From assembly GCA_948467735.1 (NCBI GenBank), contig CAOKFN010000001.1, positions 62,001-126,000 on the forward strand: a stretch of DNA of 64,000 bases. Direction: 5' to 3'. Shown in pieces: positions 33,000-41,320 of the stretch; the first letter of the stretch is position 1, and each line of letters starts with the position of its first letter. The stretch is from an uncultured bacterium (lineage in GTDB: Bacteria; Bacillota; Clostridia; Lachnospirales; Lachnospiraceae). The notes beneath the pieces were generated by a model, which saw only the letters and a list, made by a program, of their open reading frames with translations, ran no database searches and was not told the origin of the DNA. The translations under genes were made by a program, and so were the position numbers.

Positions 33000-34379
33000 A
33001 TGTATAAAATTGATTTTGCAAACCCTGTCTCCATACATTTCGTCGGAATCGGCGGCGTCAGCATGTCCGCTCTGGCGGAGCTTTTGGCCGACGCAGGCTT
33101 TCGGGTTTCCGGCTCCGACCGGTCCCGCAGCGCCAGAACGGAGGCTCTGGAGGCGAAGGGGATTATTGTATTTTATGGACAACGTCCTGAAAATATTACA
33201 GACGAAACGGAGTGCGTCGTATTTACCAGCGCCGTCCACCCCGACAATCCCGAATATATCGCCGCTCATGAGAGGGGCGTTCCATGCCTTACCAGAGGCG
33301 AACTGATGGGACAGATTATGAAAAATTACGAGACTCCCATCGCCGTCAGCGGCACCCACGGCAAAACCACCACCACGTCCATGATTAGCGAGATTCTGCT
33401 GCGCGCGGATCTTGACCCCACCCTCTCCATCGGCGGCAGCTTAAAAACCATAAACGGCTGTCTGCGCATCGGGAAATCCGGCTTTTTTGTCACGGAGGCC
33501 TGCGAATATACCAACAGTTTTTTGGATTTTTCCCCAAAAATCGCCCTGATATTGAATATAGAGGAGGATCACTTGGACTTCTTCAAGGATTTGGACGATA
33601 TTCGCCGTTCCTTCCGTAAATTTGCCATGCTTCTGCCAAAAGACGGCTGTCTGATCATCAACAATCAGATTAAAAATCTTTCGGAGCTTACCGACGGACT
33701 GGCCTGCCGCGTCGTCACTTTTGGCAGCGACAGCAGCGCGGACTATTATCCTTCCGACATCACCTATGACGAAATGGGGCGTCCCTCCTTCCTGCTGCAC
33801 AGCTTTGGACGGGGCGAGCGCCGTATTTCCCTTCAGGTATACGGAGAGCACAATGTCTATAACGCCACGGCAGCAGCCGCGCTGGCGGATCTGCTTTCCG
33901 TTGACAGCCCCGTCATTGCGGACGCGCTTCATGGATTTACCGGAACGGATCGGCGCTTTGAATATAAAGGAAATGTGGGCGGCGTCACCGTGATAGACGA
34001 TTATTCCCATCATCCCACGGAAATTACCGCCGCCTTGAAGGCGGCCGCAGGCTATCCCCATAAGACCCTATGGTGCGTCTTTCAGCCCCATACTTATACC
34101 AGAACCAAAGCCTTTATGAAGGAGTTTGCCCAAGCTCTGGCCCTCGCCGACCGGGTGGTGCTGACGGATATCTATCCCGCAAGAGAAACCGATTCCCTAG
34201 GGATCAGTTCGGAAAACCTTCGGGATGAGATTTTAGCGCTGGGGCGTCCCTGCGACTATTTTTCCACTTTTGATGAAATTGAAAATTTCCTTTTGGAAAA
34301 TTGCATAAACGGCGACTTGTTGATAACTATGGGTGCGGGAGATGTGCTGAAAATCGGCGAAAAACTGCTTGGGATTTGA
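33000..34379 (+). CDS. murC: UDP-N-acetylmuramate--L-alanine ligase
   Basis: 459 residues. IHFVGIGGVSMSALAELL binds the UDP part; the ATP loop is AVSGTHGKTTTTSMI; NIEEDHLDFFKD, GEHNVYNATAAAALA and VIDDYSHHPTEI follow, then the C-terminal FQPHTYTRTKAFMKEF. This is the first amino-acid addition in peptidoglycan synthesis, in the cytosol. It stands alone on the plus strand, away from a division-cell-wall cluster, which is common for murC in Clostridia. Confidence 0.98.
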   Translation: MYKIDFANPVSIHFVGIGGVSMSALAELLADAGFRVSGSDRSRSARTEALEAKGIIVFYGQRPENITDETECVVFTSAVHPDNPEYIAAHERGVPCLTRGELMGQIMKNYETPIAVSGTHGKTTTTSMISEILLRADLDPTLSIGGSLKTINGCLRIGKSGFFVTEACEYTNSFLDFSPKIALILNIEEDHLDFFKDLDDIRRSFRKFAMLLPKDGCLIINNQIKNLSELTDGLACRVVTFGSDSSADYYPSDITYDEMGRPSFLLHSFGRGERRISLQVYGEHNVYNATAAAALADLLSVDSPVIADALHGFTGTDRRFEYKGNVGGVTVIDDYSHHPTEITAALKAAAGYPHKTLWCVFQPHTYTRTKAFMKEFAQALALADRVVLTDIYPARETDSLGISSENLRDEILALGRPCDYFSTFDEIENFLLENCINGDLLITMGAGDVLKIGEKLLGI

Positions 34380-34380
34380 A

Positions 34381-34505
34381 TTATCCACAATATCCACAGA
34401 ACGTGGACAGCTCCCCGCCGTTTCGGGCTGTGGATATCCTGCCGCCGTAACTTCCTCATAATTCATGGGCCGGAATTATTATCCACATTATCCACATTTT
34501 TCACA
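34381..34505. promoter_or_regulatory. Cluster of DnaA boxes
   Basis: Perfect TTATCCACA at 34381-34389, 34479-34487 and 34488-34496 (the last two abutting head to tail). ATATCCACA at 34390-34398 and its complement at 34429-34437 form a 10-bp inverted repeat, and a degenerate TTTTTCACA lies at 34497-34505. The consensus is TTATNCACA. The cluster lies just downstream of murC and upstream of a DnaD/DnaI-type gene pair. Confidence 0.75.
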
Positions 34506-34572
34506 TTTTCGCTTCCCGTGCCAAAGCCGCAGATCTTTCGGGAAATTGCCTATTTCCTTTTTGAAAGCCTTG

Positions 34573-34581
34573 TGCTATACT
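34573..34581 (+). promoter_or_regulatory. Extended -10 promoter ahead of the dnaD-like gene
   Basis: TGCTATACT about 120 bases before the ATG at 34699. No well-spaced -35 is seen. It is about 70 bases downstream of the DnaA boxes. Confidence 0.45.
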
Positions 34582-34698
34582 CATGACTGTATCCGATAAC
34601 CGGCCCATCGGTACGGCTCCTTACAGCCGCGGTACGGCATGGGCGCGGCCGGCTTACAAGGAACAATGATTCGATTCAGTCAGGGGGGAGTGCATACG

Positions 34699-35820
34699 AT
34701 GGCACGTTTGACAATTTATAAAAACAATCATGACGATTCCACTGTTATTTCCAATCTTTTTATCGATGAATATATGAAGGATGCCAATGACGCGCAGATT
34801 AAGGTCTACCTTTACCTTCTTCGCATGATGGACGCGCATCAGGCTACCAGCGTATCCGACATTGCGGACAAGTTTAATCATACGGAAAAGGATGTCCTTC
34901 GTGCGCTCGGGTATTGGGAAAAGCGGCAGCTTCTGGACTTGGATTACGACAATTCCCAAAACTTGGTCGGAATCCATATACGCGAGCTCTCCTCAAAGGA
35001 CGGAACAGGGGATGAATGTAACGCTCCCGCGGCGTCTTCCTTCGTACCCGTTCCTGCCGGAGAGGTATCCTCCTCTCAGAACACACTGCCCGCTGTAAAG
35101 GCCGTCATGCCTTTCACCGTTCCCGCCCCTGATAAGGACGCCGCTTCCAACCCATATGAGAAGCCTTGTTATTCTGCGGACCAGCTTCAGGAATTTAAGA
35201 AGCGGCAGGATACCGCCCAGCTTCTCTTTATCACCGAATCTTATATCGGGAAACCGTTGACGGCCCCGGAAATGAAGACCATTCTATATTTTATGGATGT
35301 GCTTCATTTTTCCGACGACTTGATTGACTATCTGATTCAATACTGTGTGGACAAAGGCAAAAAAGATTTCAAATACATAGAGAAGGTGGCCGTAAATTGG
35401 GCCGAGCAGGGCATTACCACGCCGAAGCAGGCTCAAAAAGCTTCCGCCCGATATGATAAAAATATTTATGCTATTATGAACGGTCTGGGCAAGAACTGCT
35501 CTCCCACCGCCAAAGAACTGGAATTCATTACCCGCTGGACAAAAGATTATAATTTCCCCATGGATATTATTATTGAAGCCTGTGAGCGGACTGTTCTGGC
35601 AACGGACAGGCACCGCTTTGAGTATGCGGAAAGCATTTTAAGCAGCTGGAAAAAACAGAATGTACATCACAAAACGGACATTCTCCAAATAGACAGCATG
35701 CATCAGCAGCGCAGAAAAACTTCCGCTGCCGCCCCGAAACAGGCCGCCAACCGATTTAACCAGTTTACACAGAATCAATACGATTTTGACATTTTGGAAC
35801 AGGAACTGCTCAGTAATTAA
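34699..35820 (+). CDS. DnaD-domain replication protein
   Basis: 373 residues from the ATG at 34699, with GGGGGGAG eight bases upstream; a longer frame from 34639 lacks a ribosome site. The N-terminal winged-helix part (IKVYLYLLRMMDAHQATSVSDIADKF) is followed by a Ser/Pro-rich linker (about 110-165) and two DnaB_2/DnaD helical domains, each ending in the family's tyrosine-rich helix (FKYIEKVAVNWAEQGI and FEYAESILSSWKKQNV). DnaD/DnaB-type proteins help load the replicative helicase. It precedes a DnaI/DnaC-like loader by 86 bases and a DnaA-box cluster lies upstream. Confidence 0.88.
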   Translation: MARLTIYKNNHDDSTVISNLFIDEYMKDANDAQIKVYLYLLRMMDAHQATSVSDIADKFNHTEKDVLRALGYWEKRQLLDLDYDNSQNLVGIHIRELSSKDGTGDECNAPAASSFVPVPAGEVSSSQNTLPAVKAVMPFTVPAPDKDAASNPYEKPCYSADQLQEFKKRQDTAQLLFITESYIGKPLTAPEMKTILYFMDVLHFSDDLIDYLIQYCVDKGKKDFKYIEKVAVNWAEQGITTPKQAQKASARYDKNIYAIMNGLGKNCSPTAKELEFITRWTKDYNFPMDIIIEACERTVLATDRHRFEYAESILSSWKKQNVHHKTDILQIDSMHQQRRKTSAAAPKQAANRFNQFTQNQYDFDILEQELLSN

Positions 35821-35847
35821 GAAAGGCCGCCCAGCCTGCCGAACCCC

Positions 35848-35876
35848 CTGCGGAATACCAAACACCGTTTCCGCAG
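35848..35876 (+). other. Intercistronic hairpin between dnaD-like and dnaI-like genes
   Basis: 8-bp stem CTGCGGAA/TTCCGCAG with a 13-base loop, 30 bases before the GTG start of the loader gene and without a T-tract. It may tune relative expression. Confidence 0.5.
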
Positions 35877-35906
35877 AACCGCAAATCGAATCAAAGGAGT
35901 AGAAAC

Positions 35907-36911
35907 GTGGCACTGAGCAATGAACAATATGAATCTATTATAAAGAAGTATGAACGCACCAGCGATTACAACCGTATTGTCTCGCAAACCCGAAGGGAAG
36001 AGGTTTATCATAAGATTTCCGGTTTTCAAGAGCTGGAGGCCTCCGTCGGTACAATTTCCGCCGCCAGCGCCCGCAGTATGCTGGAAGGGGATGATAACGC
36101 CCTGCCAAAGCTGCGCAGAAAGCTTGCGGAAATTGCCGATACAAGGAAACGGCTTTTAATAGAGCACGGTTTTCCCTCCGATTATCTGGAACCTATCTAC
36201 AGCTGCCCGGCTTGCCGCGATACGGGCTATGTGGCCGCCGCAGACGGTTTAAAGGAGAAATGCCGCTGTTTCCGCCAACAGGAAATTTCCATTCTGTATG
36301 CCCAGTCCAACATACAGGATACGATTGCAAAAGAAAACTTTTCCACTCTTTCTTATGAATATTATCAAAAAGACGATCTTCGCCATTTTGAGACGGCGGT
36401 TGAATTATGCCATAAATTTATACAAGCGTTTCACCAGGACTACCATAATCTCTTTTTTTATGGTACAGTAGGTACGGGCAAGAGTTTTTTATCAGGATGC
36501 ATCGCTAAGGAACTACTGGAACAGGGCAGTTCCGTAATATATTTCAGCGCCGCAGGATTATTTGAACTGCTGGCGCGCTATTCCTTTGATGTAAGGAACA
36601 AGGAATCGCTGTATGGACTGTATGAGGATTTATATGGCTGCGACCTGCTTATCATCGATGATCTGGGCACGGAAATAACCAACAGCTTTGTGACTTCTCA
36701 GCTGTTTTCCTGCCTGAACGAGCGTCATCTGCGGAAAAAATCTTCCCTGATTTCCACGAATATCAGCTTGGAGGAACTGCGCGACCGATATTCGGACAGG
36801 ATTTTCTCCCGGATTACCAGCAGCTTTATTTTGTGCAAGCTCACCGGACCGGATATCCGCATCTTAAAGAAACGGCTTTCCGGCTCCAAAGCAATGCAAA
36901 GCGGAACTTAG
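35907..36911 (+). CDS. DnaI/DnaC-type helicase loader ATPase
   Basis: 334 residues, GTG start with AAAGGAG six bases upstream. An N-terminal helical region is followed by a Cys cluster CPACRDTGY...CRC (about 98-119), likely a zinc site. The AAA+ domain has Walker A FYGTVGTGKSFLSG, Walker B LLIIDDLGTE, sensor STNISLEELRDRY and an arginine-finger region SDRIFSRI. DnaC/DnaI proteins deliver the replicative helicase. Pairing with a DnaD-domain gene supports this. Confidence 0.9.
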   Translation: MALSNEQYESIIKKYERTSDYNRIVSQTRREEVYHKISGFQELEASVGTISAASARSMLEGDDNALPKLRRKLAEIADTRKRLLIEHGFPSDYLEPIYSCPACRDTGYVAAADGLKEKCRCFRQQEISILYAQSNIQDTIAKENFSTLSYEYYQKDDLRHFETAVELCHKFIQAFHQDYHNLFFYGTVGTGKSFLSGCIAKELLEQGSSVIYFSAAGLFELLARYSFDVRNKESLYGLYEDLYGCDLLIIDDLGTEITNSFVTSQLFSCLNERHLRKKSSLISTNISLEELRDRYSDRIFSRITSSFILCKLTGPDIRILKKRLSGSKAMQSGT

Positions 36912-36947
36912 GCTGTGATTATACTAAAAAAGAAAGAGGATACTCTC

Positions 36948-38132
36948 ATGGGCAACCGCGAAGAAAAAAGAAACTTGGAAACCATCCCCGTGGGTTCATT
37001 GGGAATGATAGCGCTTGAAGGCTGTAAATCTCTTGGCGAACAGATAGACCGCTATCTTGTCAAATGGAGGGCAGAGAGGGAAAGCGAACATAAGGAATCT
37101 CTGGCCTTCGCAGGCTATCAGCGCGACAGCTACCTGTTAAAATCAGCCGTACCCCGATTCGGCTCCGGAGAAGCAAAGGGAATGATTCTTCAATCCGTCC
37201 GCGGAACTGATTTATACCTTCTGGTGGACGTCTGTAATTATTCCCTGACCTATTCCCTCTGCGGCCACATAAACCACATGTCGCCCGATGACCATTATCA
37301 GGACTTAAAGCGAATCATTGCCGCCGTGGGAGGCAAGGCGCGCCGCATCACGGTTATCATGCCTTTTCTCTATGAGAGCCGTCAGCACAAACGGACCGCC
37401 AGAGAATCCCTCGACTGTGCTCTGGCACTACAGGAACTGGTTCAAATGGGCGTGGATAATATTATAACCTTTGACGCCCACGACCCTAGGGTGCAGAACG
37501 CAATTCCCCTCCACGGTTTTGAAACGGTACAGCCCGCATACCAGTTCATCAAGGGACTGCTCCGAAATGTAAAGGACTTACAGCTGGATTCGGGGCATAT
37601 GATGGTAATTAGTCCCGATGAAGGCGGCATGACCCGCGCTATCTATATTGCCAATGTACTTGGGCTGGATATGGGCATGTTCTACAAGAGACGCGATTAT
37701 ACCAGAGTGGTGAAGGGCCGGAATCCCATTGTTGCCCATGAGTTCCTAGGCACCAGTGTGGAAGGCAAAGATATGATTATCATAGACGACATGATTTCCT
37801 CCGGCGAGAGCGTTTTGGAAGTGGCCGCCGCGCTGAAGGAACGCAGGGCTGATAAAATATTTGTCTTTTCCACCTTCGGCCTGTTTACCAGCGGTCTGGA
37901 CAAGTTTGACAAGGCTTACGAATCAGGAATTATCACCAAGGTACTTACCACAAATCTTATCTACCAGACGCCTGAACTGCTGCAGAGGGAATGGTATATC
38001 AACTGTGATATGAGCAAATATATCGCTTATATCATTGATACCTTGAACCATGATTCTTCTATCAGCGATCTGTTGAACCCTAACGAAAGAATTCAAAGCA
38101 TTGTGGCAAAATACAAAAAGGGCGAGCTTTAA
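36948..38132 (+). CDS. prs: Ribose-phosphate pyrophosphokinase
   Basis: 394 residues from the ATG at 36948, with GAGGA eight bases upstream. Longer than standard Prs (about 315), with an N-terminal extension, but with the Prs blocks: INHMSPDDHYQDLKRII, ITVIMPFLYESRQHKR, FDAHDPRVQNAIPLHGFE, ISPDEGGMTRAIYIANVLG, the Lys-Arg rich FYKRRDY, and the PRPP loop MIIIDDMISSGESV. It makes PRPP for nucleotides. It starts 36 bases after the helicase loader and is closed by a terminator overlapping its stop codon. Confidence 0.9.
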   Translation: MGNREEKRNLETIPVGSLGMIALEGCKSLGEQIDRYLVKWRAERESEHKESLAFAGYQRDSYLLKSAVPRFGSGEAKGMILQSVRGTDLYLLVDVCNYSLTYSLCGHINHMSPDDHYQDLKRIIAAVGGKARRITVIMPFLYESRQHKRTARESLDCALALQELVQMGVDNIITFDAHDPRVQNAIPLHGFETVQPAYQFIKGLLRNVKDLQLDSGHMMVISPDEGGMTRAIYIANVLGLDMGMFYKRRDYTRVVKGRNPIVAHEFLGTSVEGKDMIIIDDMISSGESVLEVAAALKERRADKIFVFSTFGLFTSGLDKFDKAYESGIITKVLTTNLIYQTPELLQREWYINCDMSKYIAYIIDTLNHDSSISDLLNPNERIQSIVAKYKKGEL

Positions 38133-38147
38133 ACGCCCGCCCTTTTT
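38115..38147 (+). terminator. Rho-independent terminator of prs
   Basis: 10-bp stem AAAAAGGGCG/CGCCCTTTTT; the prs stop codon lies in the loop. Confidence 0.9.
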
Positions 38148-38273
38148 GTACAGAATCATAAATTTCACAAAATTCTCTTATTTCACCTTATCCTTCCATA
38201 CACCAAATATCTGAATCCTTCCCGATACCATGAGCTTTCATTTATCCATAATGTAAACCTTTCTAAAAAATAG

Positions 38274-38302
38274 TTGACATTCGTTCTGTCATGCTGTATA
38301 AT
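38274..38302 (+). promoter_or_regulatory. Promoter of bioY
   Basis: Consensus -35 TTGACA, 17-base spacer, consensus -10 TATAAT. Confidence 0.85.
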
Positions 38303-38308
38303 TCCAAA

Positions 38309-38338
38309 TTGTAAACTCTTTCATTTTTAGGTTTACAT
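38309..38338 (+). promoter_or_regulatory. BirA operator
   Basis: TTGTAAAC at 38309-38316 and GGTTTACA at 38330-38337, 13-14 bases apart: the inverted TTGTWAACC-type site bound by biotinyl-AMP-loaded BirA in Firmicutes. It lies at the predicted transcription start of bioY, where binding would block initiation. A further half-site ATGTAAACC is near 38251. Confidence 0.85.
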
Positions 38339-38455
38339 ATGAGGAATCCCATTTCACTGCAGACTCTATGAAGTCCGTCTCATAAAGTTTACCACGGGAA
38401 ACCTCCCCGGCAGATTATCTGTCATCACAAAATCTATTACAGCGAGGTAGAAAAA

Positions 38456-39025
38456 ATGAACAAAACAAGTACTGCAAAAAAACCTATATTTGATGTAAGA
38501 CAGCTGGCATTGACAGGGCTGATGGCCGCTGTCATCTGTATTCTCGCACCTATATCCTTCAACATTCCCATCAGCCCCGTCCCCATTTCCCTTGGCACAT
38601 TGGCAATTTATTTTGTATTGTCCGTCACAGGAATGAAACTCGGCACCTTAAGCGTAATCATTTACATTCTGCTCGGCCTTGCGGGGCTTCCTGTGTTCAC
38701 AGGCTTTACCGGCGGCCCCAGCAAACTATTCGGCCCCACGGGAGGATACATTGTGGGGTATATCTTTATGGCGCTGCTCTGTGGATTTTTTATAGACAAA
38801 TGGAGCGACAATATTATTATGAGCTTTTTGGGCATGGCGCTTGGTACGGCAGTCTGCTACCTGTTTGGCACCGTGTGGCTGGCATACCAAGCTTCCTGCA
38901 CATTCTGGGAGGCTCTCGCCATGGGCGTTACCCCCTATGTTCCCATAGATTTGGTCAAACTGATCGCCGCCATGGCTGTGGGATGCCAGCTTCGCAGGCG
39001 TCTGCTGAAGTCAGGACTGCTTTAA
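38456..39025 (+). CDS. bioY: Biotin transporter S-component BioY
   Basis: 189 residues with six hydrophobic helices. The BioY signature is visible: ISFNIPISPVPISLGTLAIYF near residue 35, the GLAGLPVF block, GGPSKLFGPTGGYIVGYI and the C-terminal TPYVPIDLVKLIAAMAVG. It captures biotin and docks on a shared ECF module, whose genes are not here. The BirA operator at the promoter confirms biotin control. Confidence 0.96.
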   Translation: MNKTSTAKKPIFDVRQLALTGLMAAVICILAPISFNIPISPVPISLGTLAIYFVLSVTGMKLGTLSVIIYILLGLAGLPVFTGFTGGPSKLFGPTGGYIVGYIFMALLCGFFIDKWSDNIIMSFLGMALGTAVCYLFGTVWLAYQASCTFWEALAMGVTPYVPIDLVKLIAAMAVGCQLRRRLLKSGLL

Positions 39026-39048
39026 CAGGCTCATTCACCAATTCCCAT

Positions 39049-39105
39049 AAAACAGCCCTGCTCTCGACAGACTATCTTACATCTGTCGAGAGCAGGGCTG
39101 TTTTT
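39049..39105. terminator. Very strong terminator after bioY
   Basis: A perfect 23-bp stem (39049-39071 with 39082-39104), 10-base loop and TTTTT. A-rich on the other side, so it may also end the convergent gene at 39121. Confidence 0.95.
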
Positions 39106-39120
39106 CCCGCACCAAATTAT

Positions 39121-39651
39121 TTATTCTTCCGCATCGGTATCATATAATGTGACAATATTATTCTGAGCATCAAACATTATAATTTCCTCACAATCACTAG
39201 GCAGCACTACGGCGAAGGGTTCCTCGGGATCCACAAGGATGGCCCTCTCCCCAATATCATTCTCTATCACAATCCTGCACACTTTGTCCGGATTCAAGGA
39301 CAACAGGGCAATCCCCTTATTTTCAAAAGCAATGCCTTTTACCCCCTTCTCCATATGGTTATCCGAGCCGCCCTCTGCAAAAAAATAGCCATAGGACATC
39401 CCGTCCCTGCTCAAATAAACGGAATAGGTATATTCGCTTTTGTCTTCGTCAAAAAAAAGCATGGCGCAAATATCTTCGTTCACATCCTTGACAGCTTCCC
39501 AGCTGCTCTTGATATTCTGCTTTTCTCTGGCGTCCTCTTCCAGCCTGCTCTCCGACACGCCCAGAATATCCGCCTTCCATACAATTAAAAACGCCAGCAG
39601 TATAATCAGTATTCCTCCCGCCAGCATAGGTATTTTTTCTGCTTTCACCAC
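39121..39651 (-). CDS. Membrane-anchored protein of unknown function
   Basis: 176 residues. GTG at 39651 with AGGAGG five bases upstream (a second GTG follows directly). One hydrophobic helix at about 9-26, then an acidic soluble region of about 150 residues with alternating beta-strand-like segments (YTYSVYLSRDGMSYGYFF, VCRIVIENDIGERAILVD). The anchor suggests an extracytoplasmic domain. No family recognised. It is convergent with bioY. Confidence 0.7.
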   Translation of the reverse strand: MVKAEKIPMLAGGILIILLAFLIVWKADILGVSESRLEEDAREKQNIKSSWEAVKDVNEDICAMLFFDEDKSEYTYSVYLSRDGMSYGYFFAEGGSDNHMEKGVKGIAFENKGIALLSLNPDKVCRIVIENDIGERAILVDPEEPFAVVLPSDCEEIIMFDAQNNIVTLYDTDAEE

Positions 39652-39826
39652 ATCTGCCTCCTAATGTATATTATGCTATATAGGATGACCATTCGACAGT
39701 CTCCTACTTCAAATATAGACATTTTACCATAATTTTCCTAATTCGTCCAGATGTAGAAAATGTGTTCCTTGGAATTAATTAATCAGTATCATTATGCCAG
39801 CCAGTAAAAATAATATTGTCCCAAGC

Positions 39827-39854
39827 TTGACTTTTCGCCCATCCATGGTATAAT
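39827..39854 (+). promoter_or_regulatory. Promoter of queT
   Basis: TTGACT, 16-base spacer ending TGG, TATAAT. Confidence 0.75.
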
Positions 39855-39878
39855 GAGACCATATTCTGGGCCTGACCC

Positions 39879-39920
39879 CGTCAGTTCGAGACCTTCCTGA
39901 CGTAAAACAAAACTAAAGGA
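39879..39920 (+). ncRNA. preQ1-I riboswitch
   Basis: P1 stem CGTCAG/CTGACG (39879-39884 with 39897-39902) closes a 12-base loop that begins TTC, and is followed by the A-rich tail TAAAACAAAACTAAAGG. Loop bases CCTT can pair with AAGG of the ribosome site, forming the pseudoknot that hides it when preQ1 is bound. Loop length, A-tail and overlap with the ribosome site match class I preQ1 aptamers, and the downstream gene is a queuosine-precursor transporter. Confidence 0.85.
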
Positions 39921-39928
39921 GAGAAAAA

Positions 39929-40432
39929 ATGAAACAGAAAACTATGTACCTCACCCACGCAGCGGTCATCGCTGCTCTTTATGTTGTGCTTACTTTCTTA
40001 GCCAACGCTCTAGGACTTGCAAATTATGCCGTCCAGCTCCGATTCTCGGAAGCCCTCACCATTTTACCCTATTTTACACCCGCCGCCATACCCGGACTTT
40101 TCGTCGGCTGCCTGTTATCCAATATCTTTACCGGCGCGGCGCTCCCCGACATTATTTTCGGTTCTCTGGCAACCCTGACTGCGGCGGCATTTACTTGGAA
40201 GCTGCGCGGGCACAAATGGCTGGCGCCCCTGCCGCCCATTGCGGTCAATGCCCTTGTCATTCCGCCTGTATTACTTTATGCCTACGGCTTGAAGCCTTTG
40301 TGGCTTTCCTATATCACAGTAACCATCGGCGAAGTTCTATCCTGCGGCGTCTTGGGAATGGTTCTGCTTTTTACCTTGCAGAAATATGCTAAATATCTGT
40401 TTACTCCCAAGGAGAACCTCCCCATCTCATAA
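39929..40432 (+). CDS. queT: Queuosine precursor transporter QueT
   Basis: 167 residues with about five to six hydrophobic helices. The QueT blocks AAVIAALYVVLTFLANALG, VQLRFSEALTILPYFTPAAIPGLFVGC and GAALPDIIFGSLATLTAA are present. It is an ECF S-component that imports preQ1 or a related precursor. Expression is under the preQ1-I riboswitch that overlaps its ribosome site. A terminator follows 20 bases after the stop. Confidence 0.94.
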   Translation: MKQKTMYLTHAAVIAALYVVLTFLANALGLANYAVQLRFSEALTILPYFTPAAIPGLFVGCLLSNIFTGAALPDIIFGSLATLTAAAFTWKLRGHKWLAPLPPIAVNALVIPPVLLYAYGLKPLWLSYITVTIGEVLSCGVLGMVLLFTLQKYAKYLFTPKENLPIS

Positions 40433-40449
40433 ATAATAGACAGAACATA

Positions 40450-40485
40450 CGGCGGCCCTGTCTGTCATCAGGCCGCCGCTTTTTC
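40450..40485 (+). terminator. Rho-independent terminator of queT
   Basis: 8-bp stem CGGCGGCC/GGCCGCCG followed by CTTTTTC. Confidence 0.88.
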
Positions 40486-40498
40486 GTCTGTCTTCCTC

Positions 40499-41143
40499 TC
40501 ATTCCTGCCTTGTGCCTCTCAAAATGCCGTCCAGCTCCGACTTCTGGGCCCGATACAGTCTTTTGAAATACTTTGCCAGAGGATAATAAAAAGGTATGGT
40601 CAAGAATATAATCCATCCCGGATGCCATAATCCCGCAAAAAGGCCCGCACAGAGATAAATCAGCGCCGCCAGTACAGGATACGCGAAACGGATGGGATCT
40701 CTCTTCTCCAGCGCAATGAACGCGGACTGCCAGATAGGCGGCAGAAAGAGCAGCAGCCAGCCGGGATGCCATAAATTCCAGAACGCTCCCAATATCACAT
40801 ACGCAGCTGCCGTCACGGCCGCTATTGGAAAATGCCGCAGAAAACCATAATCAATCTTTCGCGGCTCCTCTATTATCATCACTGGTTCTTCTGCTGCATT
40901 CGCTGCCACAAGCGCCTCTGCCGCAGTCCCATTCGCCTCCTCCTCTATCCGAAGCAGTTCGTCCAGAGAAATATTATAGAGCCTTGCCAGCATAATCAGA
41001 TTATCCGTATCCGGAGACGCCTCCGCTCTCTCCCATTTGCTGACGGCCTGTCTGCTGATTCCCAATTTTTCCGCCAGCGCTTCTTGGGAAAGCTGATTCT
41101 TTTTCCGAAGCTGCACAAGTCTGTTGGCAATTTCAATATTCAT
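40499..41143 (-). CDS. XRE-family regulator with membrane tail
   Basis: 214 residues. An N-terminal helix-turn-helix of the Cro/CI type (LSQEALAEKLGISRQAVSKWERAEASPDTDNLIMLA, residues about 18-55), an acidic linker, then three to four hydrophobic helices (about 105-190) with a repeated WNLWHPGWLLLF / AGLWHPGWIIFL element. Membrane-tethered regulators of this build are common in Lachnospiraceae; the trigger is unknown. The repeated WHPGW element suggests an internal duplication of a two-helix unit. GGGAGG lies about six to ten bases before the ATG; -10 TATAAT is at 41211-41206. Confidence 0.88.
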   Translation of the reverse strand: MNIEIANRLVQLRKKNQLSQEALAEKLGISRQAVSKWERAEASPDTDNLIMLARLYNISLDELLRIEEEANGTAAEALVAANAAEEPVMIIEEPRKIDYGFLRHFPIAAVTAAAYVILGAFWNLWHPGWLLLFLPPIWQSAFIALEKRDPIRFAYPVLAALIYLCAGLFAGLWHPGWIIFLTIPFYYPLAKYFKRLYRAQKSELDGILRGTRQE

Positions 41144-41256
41144 ACATATACCTCCCTCCGCATCCGCGGAAATTCTCTCAATTTCTAGACACTTTCTATA
41201 ATAGAATTATAACATGTATTCTGTTGTCCGCACCACATATTTCAGGTTGAAACGCG

Positions 41257-41287
41257 AAAAAAATGCCGCAACTTTTGGTTGCGGGCA
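41257..41287 (-). terminator. Terminator after the large anchored protein gene
   Basis: Stem TGCCGCAAC with GTTGC-GGGCA (one bulge), followed by seven T on the minus strand. Confidence 0.78.
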
Positions 41288-41320
41288 CTTTTTCCCTCTT
41301 ATTTCGGACAAAACATGCGA

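Noticed and set aside
38149..38273. Possible extra riboswitch ahead of bioY
   Set aside because: No recognisable aptamer; the BirA operator and consensus promoter explain the control of bioY.
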